From Cupriavidus taiwanensis LMG 19424 (GTDB taxonomy: Bacteria; Pseudomonadota; Gammaproteobacteria; Burkholderiales; Burkholderiaceae), in assembly GCF_000069785.1 (NCBI RefSeq), contig NC_010528.1, positions 124,001-188,000 of the forward strand: a stretch of DNA of 64,000 bases. The letters run 5' to 3'. The notes beneath the pieces were generated by a model that did no database searches, had not been told where the DNA came from, and worked only from the letters and a program-made list of their open reading frames with translations. Below, piece by piece: positions 43,810 to 55,713 of this stretch; position 1 is the stretch's first letter; every line of letters starts with the position of its first letter. The translations under genes were made by a program, and so were the position numbers.

Positions 43810-44703
43810 TCAGTAAATCTCGGGCTCGCCCGGCAGGCGGTGCTTGAAGCGCTTGTGCACCCAATAGTACTCGGGCACCCGCGGGCGGATGCAATCCTCG
43901 AAAAAGGCGTTCATGCGGCGCGTGTCGTCGGTGACGCTGGCGCCGGGGTAGTCTTCCCAGGCCGGCAGCACGCGCAGCACGTAGCCCTGGTAGTCGGGCA
44001 GCATCTCGGTGTAGATCGGCACCACTCTGGCGCCGGTCAGGCGCGCCAGCCGCGATACCGAGGTCAGCGTCAGCGCCTGCACGCCGAAGAACGGCACGAA
44101 TTCCGAATCGCGCTCACCGAAGTCCATGTCGGCGATCAGCTGCAGCGCCTCGCCCTTCTTCAGGCAGCGCAGGATGTCGCGCGCGCTGTCGTTGCGAGAG
44201 ATCATGTTGGCGCCGAAGCGCCCGCGCGCCTGCTTGAGGAAGCCGTCGAACAGCGCGTTCTTCTGCTTCGTATAGAGCGAGGCGCCGGAGCGGCCGACAT
44301 GCTCGCGCAGGTGGATGGTGAGCCGGATCGCGCCGGCTTCGACGCCCGACAGGTGCAGCGTCACCAGGATGTGCGGCGTGCCGTCCAGCGCCACCAGCCC
44401 CGCCTGGTCGTCGATCTGCACCCAGCGGCGCATCTGCGCCTCGCTGCCGGTCCAGAAGATGCCGCGCTCGGCAAAGCTGCGGAACAGCAGGCGGAAGCTC
44501 TGGCGCGACAGCGCGTCGATCTCGGCCTCGGTCCGGTCCGGAAAGCACAGGCGCAGGTTGGCCTGCACCACCTTGCGCCGCTCGCTCGGAATCCGGTACA
44601 GCAGGCTGCCGAGCGCCTCGCCGAAGCGCGCGACGAAGGGATAGGGCAGTTTGCCCAGCACGGTCAGCAGGCCGATGCCGAGCCACGTGAACACACGGCT
44701 CAT
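43810..44703 (-). CDS. Lipid A late acyltransferase (LpxL/HtrB family), second copy
   Basis: 297 residues. One N-terminal membrane helix (FTWLGIGLLTVLGKLP), then the acyltransferase core: HLSGVE (HxxxxE catalytic pair) in LVTLHLSGVEAGAIRL, SRNDSARDILRCLKKGEALQ, and DMDFGERDSEFVPFFGVQAL. LpxL-type enzymes add lauroyl or myristoyl chains to Kdo-lipid A at the inner membrane. The ATG overlaps the stop of the upstream paralogue by four bases. The pair may carry out the first and second late acylations. Which acyl chain each uses is not readable. Confidence 0.85.
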   Translation of the reverse strand: MSRVFTWLGIGLLTVLGKLPYPFVARFGEALGSLLYRIPSERRKVVQANLRLCFPDRTEAEIDALSRQSFRLLFRSFAERGIFWTGSEAQMRRWVQIDDQAGLVALDGTPHILVTLHLSGVEAGAIRLTIHLREHVGRSGASLYTKQKNALFDGFLKQARGRFGANMISRNDSARDILRCLKKGEALQLIADMDFGERDSEFVPFFGVQALTLTSVSRLARLTGARVVPIYTEMLPDYQGYVLRVLPAWEDYPGASVTDDTRRMNAFFEDCIRPRVPEYYWVHKRFKHRLPGEPEIY

Positions 44704-45614
44704 GAGATCGATCGGTCAGTCGCCGGCGCGGAATCCGTGCCCTCGGTAGCGGGTGTGTCCGGGGTGCCAGGGGTGCCCGCTCCGGCGGGTTGCTTGTAGC
44801 GGTTGTAGCCCCACAGGTATTGCGTCGGGCACAGACGCACCAGTTCTTCGATGGTGCGGTTGATGACCGCGGCGGCGGCGGCGGGATCGTCGGGCAGCAT
44901 CCCGCCGTCCTCGATCACGCGCAGATGACCGCGGTAGCCGGCACCGCGCGGCAGCCGCTCGGCAAAGACCGCCACCACCGGCGCGCCGGTCAGTTGCTGC
45001 AGCCGGTGCACCAGCGCCATGGTGTAGGCGGGCTTGCCGAAGAAGGGCGCCCAGTTGCCTTCGCCGCCGCTGGGCACCTGGTCGGGCAGGATGCCCACCG
45101 CCTGGCCGCGCTTGAGTGCCTTGACCAGCATGCGCACGCCGCGCGGCGTGGCCGGCGCCATGTGCATGTTGGGCCGGGTGCGCATTTTTTCGATCCAGTC
45201 GCGCAGCCACGGCTGGTGCGGCGGCTTGAACAGCGCCGTCACCGGGCGATGCAGGGCATGGGATTGGGGCAGCACTTCAAAGCAGCCCAGGTGCGGGGTC
45301 AGGATGATGATGCCCTTGCCGCGCGCCTGCAGGGCGCCCAGTTCAGGCCACAGGTGGTCGTCAAAGCCGTACAGCCTGGCGCCGATCCTGCGGCGGCTCC
45401 AGAAGTAGGGCATCTCGATGATCATGCGCCCGGCCGAGCGGGCGGCCTCGTCGATCATCGCCTCGGTGGCGTCGGGGAAGGCGAGGCGGAAATTCTCCCG
45501 CAGGCGCTGGCCATAGCGGCCCGGCAGCCGTGCGATCAGCAGGCCCAGCGCGCCGCCCGCGGCCTGCAGCAGCCGCAGCGGGAAACGGGAGATCAGCCAG
45601 AATAAAAAAGTCAT
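44700..45614 (-). CDS. Lipid A late acyltransferase (LpxL/HtrB family), first copy
   Basis: 304 residues. N-terminal FLFWLISRFPLRLLQAAGGA membrane helix, SAGRMIIEMPYFWSRRRIG, and the HxxxxE catalytic site in ILTPHLGCFEVLPQSHALHR. GQAVGILPDQVPSGGEGNWA and FFGKPAYTMALVHRLQQLTG follow the family pattern. The C-terminal ~25 residues are Gly/Thr/Pro-rich and unlike the paralogue. First gene of a probable lpxL-lpxL-dapF transcript. The Kdo hydroxylase gene lies across metK at 47260, so several lipid A/Kdo functions are close together. Divergent from metK. Confidence 0.85.
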   Translation of the reverse strand: MTFLFWLISRFPLRLLQAAGGALGLLIARLPGRYGQRLRENFRLAFPDATEAMIDEAARSAGRMIIEMPYFWSRRRIGARLYGFDDHLWPELGALQARGKGIIILTPHLGCFEVLPQSHALHRPVTALFKPPHQPWLRDWIEKMRTRPNMHMAPATPRGVRMLVKALKRGQAVGILPDQVPSGGEGNWAPFFGKPAYTMALVHRLQQLTGAPVVAVFAERLPRGAGYRGHLRVIEDGGMLPDDPAAAAAVINRTIEELVRLCPTQYLWGYNRYKQPAGAGTPGTPDTPATEGTDSAPATDRSIS

Positions 45615-45752
45615 CAGGCGTGGAAAACGGGTCCAGGCAAGTCCGCCGCGGGACTGTGACCGGGATCAGACGGGCAGGCAGGCGTGGGTCCGGCATGCCG
45701 GCAAGGTGTCGTACCGCACCCCTGTGGCGCTGCAACGACGCCTGCAGGCGCG

Positions 45753-45758
45753 TATAAT
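45753..45758 (+). promoter_or_regulatory. metK promoter -10 box
   Basis: Perfect TATAAT, 8 bases before the first stem of the metK leader element, the same spacing as at metX. No clear -35 box. Confidence 0.7.
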
Positions 45759-45764
45759 AGCGTG

Positions 45765-45837
45765 TATCGCCGAGTTAACTGACAACTTGCGGGGCGATGC
45801 GGCTCTAACCGGGCTGCCTGAAATACCGCTAAAGCGT
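45765..45837 (+). promoter_or_regulatory. SAM-II-like riboswitch with inserted hairpin (metK leader)
   Basis: First stem TCGCC (45767-45771) / GGCGA (45793-45797) encloses GAGTTAACTGACAACTTGC. TTGC (45787-45790) can pair with GCTAA (45828-45832), as in SAM-II. The 3' strand reads GAAATACCGCTAAAGCG. A hairpin GCGGCTC / GGGCTGC (45799-45817) is inserted at the same position as in the metX element. Downstream GTCGCC (45835-45840) could pair with GGCGAT (45793-45798) and compete with stem 1, which offers a switching mechanism close to the metK ribosome site. No terminator is seen between it and metK, so control may be translational. Confidence 0.7.
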
Positions 45838-45892
45838 CGCCGCCATGGACCGAACAGGCTGGCACGCAATAGCCAACCTGGAGAATAAGTTC

Positions 45893-47056
45893 GTGGCAAA
45901 CGACTTCCTTTTTACTTCGGAATCCGTCTCCGAAGGCCATCCCGACAAGGTCGCCGACCAGATTTCCGACGCCGTCCTGGACGCCATCCTGGCGCAGGAC
46001 AAGTACGCGCGTGTGGCAGCCGAGACGCTTTGCAACACCGGTCTGGTGGTGCTGGCCGGGGAAATCACCACGACCGCCAACGTCGACTATATCCAGATCG
46101 CGCGCGACACCATCAAGCGCATCGGGTACGACAACACCGATTACGGCATCGACTACAAGGGCTGCGCGGTGCTGGTCGCCTATGACAAGCAGTCGCCCGA
46201 CATCGCCCAGGGCGTCGACCGTGCCTCGGACGACTACCTGAACCAGGGCGCCGGCGACCAGGGCCTGATGTTCGGCTACGCCTGCGACGAGACCCCGGAA
46301 CTGATGCCGTTCCCGATCTACTACGCGCACCGCCTGGTCGAGCGCCAGTCGCTGCTGCGCCGCGACGGCCGCCTGCCGTGGCTGCGCCCGGATGCCAAGT
46401 CCCAGGTCACGGTGCGCTATGTCGACGGCAAGCCGCACAGCGTGGATACCGTGGTGCTGTCGACCCAGCACGCGCCGGACATCACCCAGGCGCAGATCCG
46501 CGAGGCCGTGATCGAGGAGATCATCAAGCCGGTGCTGCCGGCAGAGATGCTCAAGGAAACCAAGTACCTGGTGAACCCGACCGGCCGCTTCGTGATCGGC
46601 GGGCCGCAAGGCGACTGCGGCCTGACCGGGCGCAAGATCATTGTCGACACCTACGGCGGCGCCTCGCCGCACGGCGGCGGCGCGTTCTCGGGCAAGGACC
46701 CGTCCAAGGTCGACCGCTCGGCTGCCTACGCCGCGCGCTACGTCGCCAAGAACGTGGTGGCCGCGGGCCTGGCGCGGCAGTGCCAGGTGCAGGTCAGCTA
46801 CGCCATCGGCGTGGCGCGGCCGATCAACGTGACGGTCTATACCGAAGGCACCGGCAAGATTCCGGACGCCAAGATCGCGGAACTGGTGCAGGAACATTTC
46901 GACCTGCGCCCGAAGGGCATCGTGCAGATGCTGGACCTGCTGCGGCCGATCTACGAGAAGACCGCGGCCTATGGCCACTTCGGCCGCGAAGAGCCGGAAT
47001 TCTCGTGGGAAGCCACCGACAAGGCGGCTGCGCTGCGCGCCGCGGCCGGCCTGTAA
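45893..47056 (+). CDS. metK: S-adenosylmethionine synthase
   Basis: 387 residues from GTG 45893 (GGAG upstream); an ATG at 45845 in frame would overlap the leader and add a non-conserved stretch. Makes SAM from methionine and [23 protein letters not shown] holds the ATP/methionine site, [18 protein letters not shown] the flexible-loop region, and [20 protein letters not shown] the potassium/phosphate-binding loop. A strong terminator follows at 47089. The leader's SAM-II-like element suggests feedback by its product. Complete and of normal length. Confidence 0.97.
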   Translation: MANDFLFTSESVSEGHPDKVADQISDAVLDAILAQDKYARVAAETLCNTGLVVLAGEITTTANVDYIQIARDTIKRIGYDNTDYGIDYKGCAVLVAYDKQSPDIAQGVDRASDDYLNQGAGDQGLMFGYACDETPELMPFPIYYAHRLVERQSLLRRDGRLPWLRPDAKSQVTVRYVDGKPHSVDTVVLSTQHAPDITQAQIREAVIEEIIKPVLPAEMLKETKYLVNPTGRFVIGGPQGDCGLTGRKIIVDTYGGASPHGGGAFSGKDPSKVDRSAAYAARYVAKNVVAAGLARQCQVQVSYAIGVARPINVTVYTEGTGKIPDAKIAELVQEHFDLRPKGIVQMLDLLRPIYEKTAAYGHFGREEPEFSWEATDKAAALRAAAGL

Positions 47057-47088
47057 GCGCCGCGCTCGCGTCGGCAATCCTGACGACA

Positions 47089-47125
47089 AGCCCCGCCGGC
47101 CCGCAAGGGCTCGCGGGGTTTTTTT
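47089..47125 (+). terminator. Intrinsic terminator after metK
   Basis: AGCCCCGC...GCGGGGTT stem (CCCCGC 47091-47096 with GCGGGG 47113-47118, inner GGCCC / GGGC pairing) followed by TTTTTTT. Confidence 0.9.
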
Positions 47126-47259
47126 GCGTGGCTTTGATCCAGGTTCAGCTGACGCGTGACGCAGGCGCCACGGCCGGCGCACGGAGTAAAATTCCGCCAC
47201 TCGCCTGCCGCCGCTGCGGCGGCCACCCTCAACACTGGTAACCGTTCCCAGAGGATGCC

Positions 47260-48201
47260 ATGTCCGAAGCGCCTGTCCTTGCCCCGTCGCCCCCAGCCCG
47301 GCCGTCAACTGCCGGCCAGCTCGACCTGATCCGTCCGCAGCCCTATACGGAGTGGGCGCCCGAGGTCAGCGCCGAAGAACGCGCCACGCTGCGCCGCGAA
47401 CTGGAGCAGGGCGCGGTACTGTACTTCCCCAACCTGAAGTTTCAGTTCCAGCGGGGTGAAGAGCGCTTCCTCGACGCCCGTTATTCCGACGGCAAGTCCA
47501 AGAACATCAACCTGCGTGCCGACGACACCGCGGTGCGCGGCGCGCAGGGCAGCCCGCAGGACCTGGCCGACCTGTACACGCTGATCCGCCGCTACGCCGA
47601 CAGCAGCGAGTCGCTGATCCGCACGCTGTTCCCGGAATACATCCCGCACATGACCCGCGCCGGCACCTCGCTGCGGCCCAGCGAGATCGCCGGGCGCCCG
47701 GTCAGCTGGCGCAAGGACGACACCCGCCTGCACGTCGATTCCTTCCCGTCGAACCCGATGCTGGGCAAGCGCCTGTTGCGCGTGTTTCACAATATCGACC
47801 CGGCCGCGCCGCGCGTGTGGCGCGTAGGCGAGCCGTTCGGCGACTTTGCGCAGAAGTTCGTGCCCAAGACCCACGGCATGTGGCCGGGGCAGGCGGCGCT
47901 GATGAAGCTGCTGCATATCACCAAGCGCCGCCGCTCGGAATACGACCACCGCATGCTGCAGCTGCATGACCTGGCCAAGGCCGACCTGGACTACCAGGCC
48001 AACGTGCCGCAGCAGGAATTCCACTTCCCGCCGGGTGCAACCTGGATCGTCTTCAGCGACCAGCTGCTGCACGCGGCCATGCGCGGGCGCGCGATGATGG
48101 AGCAGACCATCTACCTGGCGCCGCAGGCGATTTCCGACCACACGCATTCGCCGGAGGCAGTGCTGTCGCGCATGCTCGGGCGGCCGATGCTGGTGTCGTA
48201 A
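47260..48201 (+). CDS. kdoO: Kdo hydroxylase (Fe(II)/2-oxoglutarate-dependent)
   Basis: 313 residues. Matches the Kdo 3-hydroxylase family that turns a Kdo sugar of lipopolysaccharide into Ko in Burkholderia and Yersinia. The facial-triad HxD is in RLHVDSFPSNPMLGKRLLR, and the distal His is in FSDQLLHAAMRGRAMMEQT. YFPNLKFQFQRGEERFLDAR, SKNINLRADDTAVRG and KFVPKTHGMWPGQAALMKLL are also typical. CAGAGGATGCC precedes the ATG. Two lipid A acyltransferase genes lie 1.6 kb upstream, across metK, which fits a lipid A-core assembly neighbourhood. Confidence 0.88.
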   Translation: MSEAPVLAPSPPARPSTAGQLDLIRPQPYTEWAPEVSAEERATLRRELEQGAVLYFPNLKFQFQRGEERFLDARYSDGKSKNINLRADDTAVRGAQGSPQDLADLYTLIRRYADSSESLIRTLFPEYIPHMTRAGTSLRPSEIAGRPVSWRKDDTRLHVDSFPSNPMLGKRLLRVFHNIDPAAPRVWRVGEPFGDFAQKFVPKTHGMWPGQAALMKLLHITKRRRSEYDHRMLQLHDLAKADLDYQANVPQQEFHFPPGATWIVFSDQLLHAAMRGRAMMEQTIYLAPQAISDHTHSPEAVLSRMLGRPMLVS

Positions 48202-48224
48202 GCGCGGCCTGTGCAGGCCAGAGC

Positions 48225-49628
48225 TCAACGCAGCAGCAGGCGCAGCATGGTGTCGAAGGTCTTGCCGTAAGGCGGCTTGAGCAGTCCGGCGCCGTTCAGG
48301 CTGGCCTGGTGGAACACCGGCTTCACCTTCGAAAAGGTGTCGAAGCCCGCCTGCCCATGGTACGCGCCCATGCCGCTGGCGCCGACGCCGCCGAACGGCA
48401 GGCCGTCCTGGGCGATATGGAACAGGGTGTCGTTGACCGTGACGCCGCCGGCGACGGTCTGCTGCATCACATGGGCGATGGCGCCGCGGTCGCGCTCGAA
48501 CACGTATAACGCCAGCGGGCGCGGACGCGCGTTGATGTAGTCCACCGCCTCGTCGAGGGTGCGGTAGGTCACCACCGGCAGCACCGGCCCGAAGATCTCC
48601 TCGCGCAGGGCGGTTACGCCCTGTGGCACATCCAGCAGCAGCACCGGCGGCAGGCGCCGCGCCTGCGCATCCGGCTGCGCATCGGACAGCGGCACCACGG
48701 TCGCGCCTTGCGCGGCGGCCTCGTCGACCAGCGCTGCCAGCCGTGCGAAGTGCCGCGGGCTGATGATGCTGGTGTAGTCCGGGTTGTGCGCCAGGTCGGG
48801 ATAGAGCCGGACTACGCAGCGGCGCGCCGCGTCCACCATCTGCCCGCGCAGGTCCTCCGGCACCAGTACATAATCCGGCGCGATGCAGGTCTGGCCCGCG
48901 TTCATCAGCTTGCCGACCAGGATGCGCTCCACGGCGCGCTCGAGGTCGGCCCCGGCCCCGATGATGGCGGGGGACTTGCCACCCAGCTCCAGGGTTACCG
49001 GGGTCAGGTTGGCGGCCGCCGCGCGCATCACATGGTGGCCGACCGCGGTCGAACCCGTGAACAGCAGGTGGTCGAACGGCAGCGCGGTGAACGCGCTGGC
49101 CACGTCGGCATCGCCGTTGATCACGACGATTTCGTCCGGGGCGAAGTGCTGCGGCACCAGCCGCGCGAACAGCGCCGCGAAGCGCGGCGTGTATTCCGAC
49201 AGCTTGACCATGGCCCGATTGCCTGCCGCCAGCGCGCCGGCCAGAGGGCCGACCGTCAGGTACAGCGGGTAATTCCAGGGCACCACGATGCCGACCACGC
49301 CAAGCGGCTGCGGCACCAGGCGCGAGCTTCCCGGGCGGAACCAGAACCCCGTGGGTGCGCGCCGCACGCGCATCCAGCGCTTGCCATGCCGCAGGGCGTC
49401 GTCGACGCCGGCGAGGCTGGGGAACACCTCCAGCAGCGCGGTCTCCTGGCGCGGACGGTTGGTGAAATCCGCATGGATCGCGGCGGCAATTTCGGCCTGG
49501 TTTTCGGTCACCAGGCGCCGCAGGCGCTGCAGCCGGTCGGCACGCACAGGCCAGGCGGGCAGCTGGTCGCGCCGCGAAGCGGCATGCATGGCACCGAAGA
49601 CGGACGACAGGTCGGGAACTTCTCGCAT
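48225..49628 (-). CDS. Aldehyde dehydrogenase, coniferyl-aldehyde dehydrogenase type
   Basis: 467 residues from ATG 49628. NAD(P)-dependent oxidation of an aldehyde to the acid. GVVGIVVPWNYPLYLTVGPL is the cofactor-side motif, LELGGKSPAIIGAGADLERA carries the general base Glu, and NAGQTCIAPDYVLVPEDL the catalytic Cys. FGPVLPVVTYRTLDEAVDYI and NDTLFHIAQDGLPFGGVGAS complete the fold. The short form without an N-terminal extension resembles CalB (coniferyl aldehyde) and some fatty aldehyde enzymes. Divergent from a GMC alcohol oxidoreductase, so the two may act in sequence alcohol to aldehyde to acid; that is inference from position. Confidence 0.85.
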   Translation of the reverse strand: MREVPDLSSVFGAMHAASRRDQLPAWPVRADRLQRLRRLVTENQAEIAAAIHADFTNRPRQETALLEVFPSLAGVDDALRHGKRWMRVRRAPTGFWFRPGSSRLVPQPLGVVGIVVPWNYPLYLTVGPLAGALAAGNRAMVKLSEYTPRFAALFARLVPQHFAPDEIVVINGDADVASAFTALPFDHLLFTGSTAVGHHVMRAAAANLTPVTLELGGKSPAIIGAGADLERAVERILVGKLMNAGQTCIAPDYVLVPEDLRGQMVDAARRCVVRLYPDLAHNPDYTSIISPRHFARLAALVDEAAAQGATVVPLSDAQPDAQARRLPPVLLLDVPQGVTALREEIFGPVLPVVTYRTLDEAVDYINARPRPLALYVFERDRGAIAHVMQQTVAGGVTVNDTLFHIAQDGLPFGGVGASGMGAYHGQAGFDTFSKVKPVFHQASLNGAGLLKPPYGKTFDTMLRLLLR

Positions 49629-49926
49629 GGCTGCGCTCCAGGATTTCCGCGCACATTCGCGCACCATCGCGCAAGATAAGGCAGCGCGCCGGCCAAGACA
49701 ATGGAAGCTTGCTACCAGCAAGCCGATTCAAACGCCCGTCCGGCGCGCTCGCGCGCCTCTCCGTCAAGCCCGTGCCTTTGATTGCCGCCGCCCGCTCCGG
49801 GCTTGAGCCGGCGCAGCCAGCGCCTACACTGAATCTCACGGCTTGCCATCCGCTGGACGGACAGGGCGCGCGCCGGCGCGGCCCGGCTCACGCATGCGCG
49901 CCGCCTGCGGAATCGCGGGGAGACAG

Positions 49927-51606
49927 ATGGAAACCACCTATGACTACGTCATCGTCGGCGCGGGGTCGGCCGGCTGTGCGCTGGCGGGGCGCCTGGCCGA
50001 CAGCGGCGACGACACCATCGCGCTGGTCGAGGCCGGACACCACGACCACCATGTGCTGGTGCGCACACCCGCCGGGCTGGCCGCGATGCTGCCGCATGCG
50101 GGGGCGCGCAACTACGGCTACCAGACCGTGCCGCAGCCGGGCCTGAACGGCCGCCGCGGCTACCAGCCGCGCGGGCGCGGGCTGGGCGGCTGCTCATCGA
50201 TCAACGCCATGATCTACACGCGCGGCCGGCCCGCGGACTACGATGCCTGGGCCGACGCCGGCTGCGATGGCTGGTCCTGGGACGACGTGCTGCCGTACTT
50301 CCGCCGCGCCGAATGCAACGAGCGCCTGGCCGGCAGCGACGACGATCCGCTGCACGGCGGCAACGGCCCGCTGCATGTCAGCGACCTGCGTACGCCCAAC
50401 CCGTTCGCCGAGCGCTTTATCGAGGCAGCGCAGCAGGCGGGCTTTCCGCGCAACGACGATTTCAACGGGGAAGAGCAGGAGGGCATCGGCTGGTACCAGG
50501 TCACGCAGCACGCGGGCGAACGCTGGAACGCCGCGCGTGCGTACCTGCATGGCGGCAACCCGCGCGACCGCGCCTGCAATGGCGGCCGTGCGCGGCTGCA
50601 CGTGCTGACCGACACGCAGGCCCTGCGCATCGTCTTCGAAGGCCGTCACGCCGCCGGGGTGCTGGTACAGCGTGACGGCCGCCAGCAGCTGCTGCGCGCG
50701 CGTCGCGACGTGATCGTGTGCGCGGGCACGTTCGGCTCGCCGCAGCTGCTGATGGTCTCGGGCGTCGGTCCTGCCGCGCACCTGCGCGAACACGGCATCG
50801 ACGTGGTCCATGACCTGCCCGGCGTGGGCGCCAACCTGCAGGACCATCTCGACGTGGTGCTGCACAAGCGCACCGCCGTGCCCGAGCTGTTCGGCGTGTC
50901 GTTCGGCGGCGTCGCGAGGCTGCTGTCCGAAATGCTGCGCTATCGGCGCGAGCGCGCCGGCATGATGTCGAGCAACTTCGCCGAGGCCGGCGGCTTCGTG
51001 CGCAGCCACCCGGCGCTGCCCGAGCCCGACTTGCAGCTGCATTTCGTGGTGGGCCTGGCGGACGACCATATGCGCAAGCTGAATCTCGGTCATGGCTATT
51101 CCTGCCATGTCTGCCTGCTGCGCCCGCGCAGCCGCGGCGAGGTCCGGCTGGCCACGGCCGATATCCGACGCGCGCCGCTGATCGACCCGAACTACCTGAG
51201 CGACGCGCGCGACCTCGACGACATGGTGGCCGGCGTGCGCATCGTGCGCAGCATCCTGTCGCAGCCGCAGCTGGCCTGCTTCGGCGGGCGGGAGCTCTAT
51301 ACGGCCGGGCTGCGTGCCGATGGCAGCGACGATGCCGCCGTGCGCGCACTGATCCGCGCGCGCGCCGACACCATCTACCACCCGGTCGGCACCTGCCGCA
51401 TGGGCATGGATGCGATGGCGGTGGTGGATCCGCAATTGCGCGTGCGCGGCGTGGAAGGGCTGCGCGTGGTCGATGCGTCGGTGATGCCCACGCTGATCGG
51501 CGGCAATACCAATGCGCCCGCGATCATGATCGGCGAACGCGCGCACGACCTGATCCGCTATGCGCCGCGCGTGATGCTGCGGGTGCTGGAGTCGATGGAG
51601 GCCTAG
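49927..51606 (+). CDS. GMC-family flavin oxidoreductase (choline/alcohol dehydrogenase-like)
   Basis: 559 residues from ATG 49927, preceded by GGGGAGACAG. FAD-binding [20 protein letters not shown] at the start, [20 protein letters not shown] (GMC signature 1), [20 protein letters not shown] (signature 2), and the active-site His pair region [20 protein letters not shown] with [19 protein letters not shown] near the end. Members oxidise choline, alkanols, polyethylene glycol and other alcohols; the substrate is open. Divergent from an aldehyde dehydrogenase gene (298 bases apart) and convergent with aidB, with which it overlaps by four bases. Confidence 0.88.
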   Translation: METTYDYVIVGAGSAGCALAGRLADSGDDTIALVEAGHHDHHVLVRTPAGLAAMLPHAGARNYGYQTVPQPGLNGRRGYQPRGRGLGGCSSINAMIYTRGRPADYDAWADAGCDGWSWDDVLPYFRRAECNERLAGSDDDPLHGGNGPLHVSDLRTPNPFAERFIEAAQQAGFPRNDDFNGEEQEGIGWYQVTQHAGERWNAARAYLHGGNPRDRACNGGRARLHVLTDTQALRIVFEGRHAAGVLVQRDGRQQLLRARRDVIVCAGTFGSPQLLMVSGVGPAAHLREHGIDVVHDLPGVGANLQDHLDVVLHKRTAVPELFGVSFGGVARLLSEMLRYRRERAGMMSSNFAEAGGFVRSHPALPEPDLQLHFVVGLADDHMRKLNLGHGYSCHVCLLRPRSRGEVRLATADIRRAPLIDPNYLSDARDLDDMVAGVRIVRSILSQPQLACFGGRELYTAGLRADGSDDAAVRALIRARADTIYHPVGTCRMGMDAMAVVDPQLRVRGVEGLRVVDASVMPTLIGGNTNAPAIMIGERAHDLIRYAPRVMLRVLESMEA

Positions 51607-53273
51607 CCTTCGAAGCCGCGCGACGCCACCCGGCCGAGCGCGCCGGCTTCGGCGTCGAGCGTGCCGAACACGCGCCCGTGCTGCCGTCCGAGCCGGCTGG
51701 CGACGAACAGCTCCGCGTTCTCGGGGTCGGCATGCGCCAGCATCAGCGCGGCCTGCGCGGTCAAGACCAGGCCCTGTGCAAAGCGGCGCGCATTGGCCTC
51801 CTGCTGTTCCGCGGGCTCGCGCAGCATGGCCTGCAGCGAGGCCAGTTCCGCGCGCACCGACGGATGGCCGCCGGCCCGCCGCGACAGGTCCTGCAACAGC
51901 CGTGCGCCATCGTCGGGATTGCGCTGGAGCGCACGCAGCACGTCCAGGCACATGATGTTGCCGGAGCCTTCCCAGATCGAATTGACCGGCGCCTCGCGGT
52001 ACAGCCGCGCCATCGGGCCTTCCTCGACATAGCCGTTGCCGCCCCAGACTTCCATCGCTTCGCCGGTGGCTTCGAGCGTGCGCTTGCAGACCCAGAACTT
52101 GGCCGCCGGCGTGACCACGCGCTTCCAGGCGGCGGCGAGCGGGTCGGGGTTGTCGCCCTCGGCGTGCGCGAAGGCGTGGCCCAGTTCCATCATCAGCAGC
52201 GTGGCCGCCTCGGATTCCAGCGCCAGGTCCGCCAGCACGTTGCGCATCAGCGGCTGGTCGCACAGCAGGCGCCCGAAGGCGCTGCGGTGGCGCGTATGGT
52301 GGAGCGCCTGCACGAAGGCCGCGCGCAGGATCGCGGCGCTGCCGATCACGCAGTCCAGCCGCGTGCTGGTGGCCATTTCGATGATGGTCGGGATGCCGCG
52401 GCCCTCCTCGCCGATCAGGATGCCGGCGGCGTCGCGGAACTCGACTTCGCTGCTGGCGTTGGAGCGGTTGCCGAGCTTGTCCTTGAGCCGCTGGATCTGC
52501 ACCGCGTTGCGGCTGCCGTCGTCGCGAAAGCGCGGCACGAAGAAGCACGACAGCGGACCGTCTTCGGCGCCCATGCGCGCCACCACCAGGTGCGCATCGC
52601 ACATCGGCGCGGAGAAAAACCACTTGTGGCCGGTCAGCGCGTATTCCGCGCCGCGGCCTTCGCCGCGCACCGGGCGCGCCACCGTGGTGTTGGCGCGCAC
52701 GTCGGAACCGCCCTGCTTCTCGGTCATGCCCATGCCGATCATGATCGCGCTCTTGTCGCGCCAGGGCAGGTCGCGCGCATCATGCCCGGTCGCATAGAGC
52801 CGCGGCTCCAGCTCGGCAAACAGCGCGGCTTCCTTGCGCAGCACGGGGATGCTGGCAAAGGTCATGGTGGGCGGACACAGCGAGCCCGATTCCACCTGTG
52901 CCTGCAGGAAGTACCCGGCCGTGCGCGCGGCCCAGGCGCCCGCGCGCGGCTGGGCGAAGGGCAGCGCCTGCAGCTGCTGGCTTCGCAGCAGCCCCAGCAA
53001 GGCGTGCCATCCCGGGTGGAACTCGACCATATCGATGCGCTCGCCGGTGCGGCTGTGGGTGTGCAGCTCCGGCGTATGGCGGTTGGCGTCCGCCGCCCAT
53101 TGCTGCACTTCCGGCTCGCCCAGCCGCGCGCCGAACTGCCGCAGCGCATCGGCATGCCAGCCGCCGCCGAGGCGTTCCAGCGCGGCACGCACCATGGGAT
53201 CGCTGTCGAACAGGTTGTAGTGCGCAAGATCCGGCACCTGGTTGAAGACGCGGTGGGTGGCGGCGTCGGTCAT
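51603..53273 (-). CDS. aidB: AidB-type acyl-CoA dehydrogenase-fold flavoprotein
   Basis: 556 residues, aligning along its length with E. coli Aid[18 protein letters not shown] opens the AidB-specific N-terminal part; [63 protein letters not shown] and [18 protein letters not shown] are highly conserved, and [20 protein letters not shown] marks the flavin-domain end. AidB belongs to the alkylation (Ada) response, binds DNA and FAD, and protects promoters; its true substrate is unknown. No ada or alkB gene is nearby. A generic isovaleryl-CoA dehydrogenase is less likely because of the AidB-specific N- and C-terminal extensions. Confidence 0.88.
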   Translation of the reverse strand: MTDAATHRVFNQVPDLAHYNLFDSDPMVRAALERLGGGWHADALRQFGARLGEPEVQQWAADANRHTPELHTHSRTGERIDMVEFHPGWHALLGLLRSQQLQALPFAQPRAGAWAARTAGYFLQAQVESGSLCPPTMTFASIPVLRKEAALFAELEPRLYATGHDARDLPWRDKSAIMIGMGMTEKQGGSDVRANTTVARPVRGEGRGAEYALTGHKWFFSAPMCDAHLVVARMGAEDGPLSCFFVPRFRDDGSRNAVQIQRLKDKLGNRSNASSEVEFRDAAGILIGEEGRGIPTIIEMATSTRLDCVIGSAAILRAAFVQALHHTRHRSAFGRLLCDQPLMRNVLADLALESEAATLLMMELGHAFAHAEGDNPDPLAAAWKRVVTPAAKFWVCKRTLEATGEAMEVWGGNGYVEEGPMARLYREAPVNSIWEGSGNIMCLDVLRALQRNPDDGARLLQDLSRRAGGHPSVRAELASLQAMLREPAEQQEANARRFAQGLVLTAQAALMLAHADPENAELFVASRLGRQHGRVFGTLDAEAGALGRVASRGFEG

Positions 53274-55557
<2,284 letters not shown>

Positions 55558-55713
55558 GGCCGTCGCTGAACACCTGCCGAAGTCAAGGCAGGACGGGCAT
55601 GGCCTCGCAAGCCATGCCCGCGCAAGATCCGCCGCCGCGCAGCGCCCCGCGCGGCGGCACCGATTACAAGGAGGCCGGACGCGGCCGCATGGCGCGCCCG
55701 GCACAACACCCTC

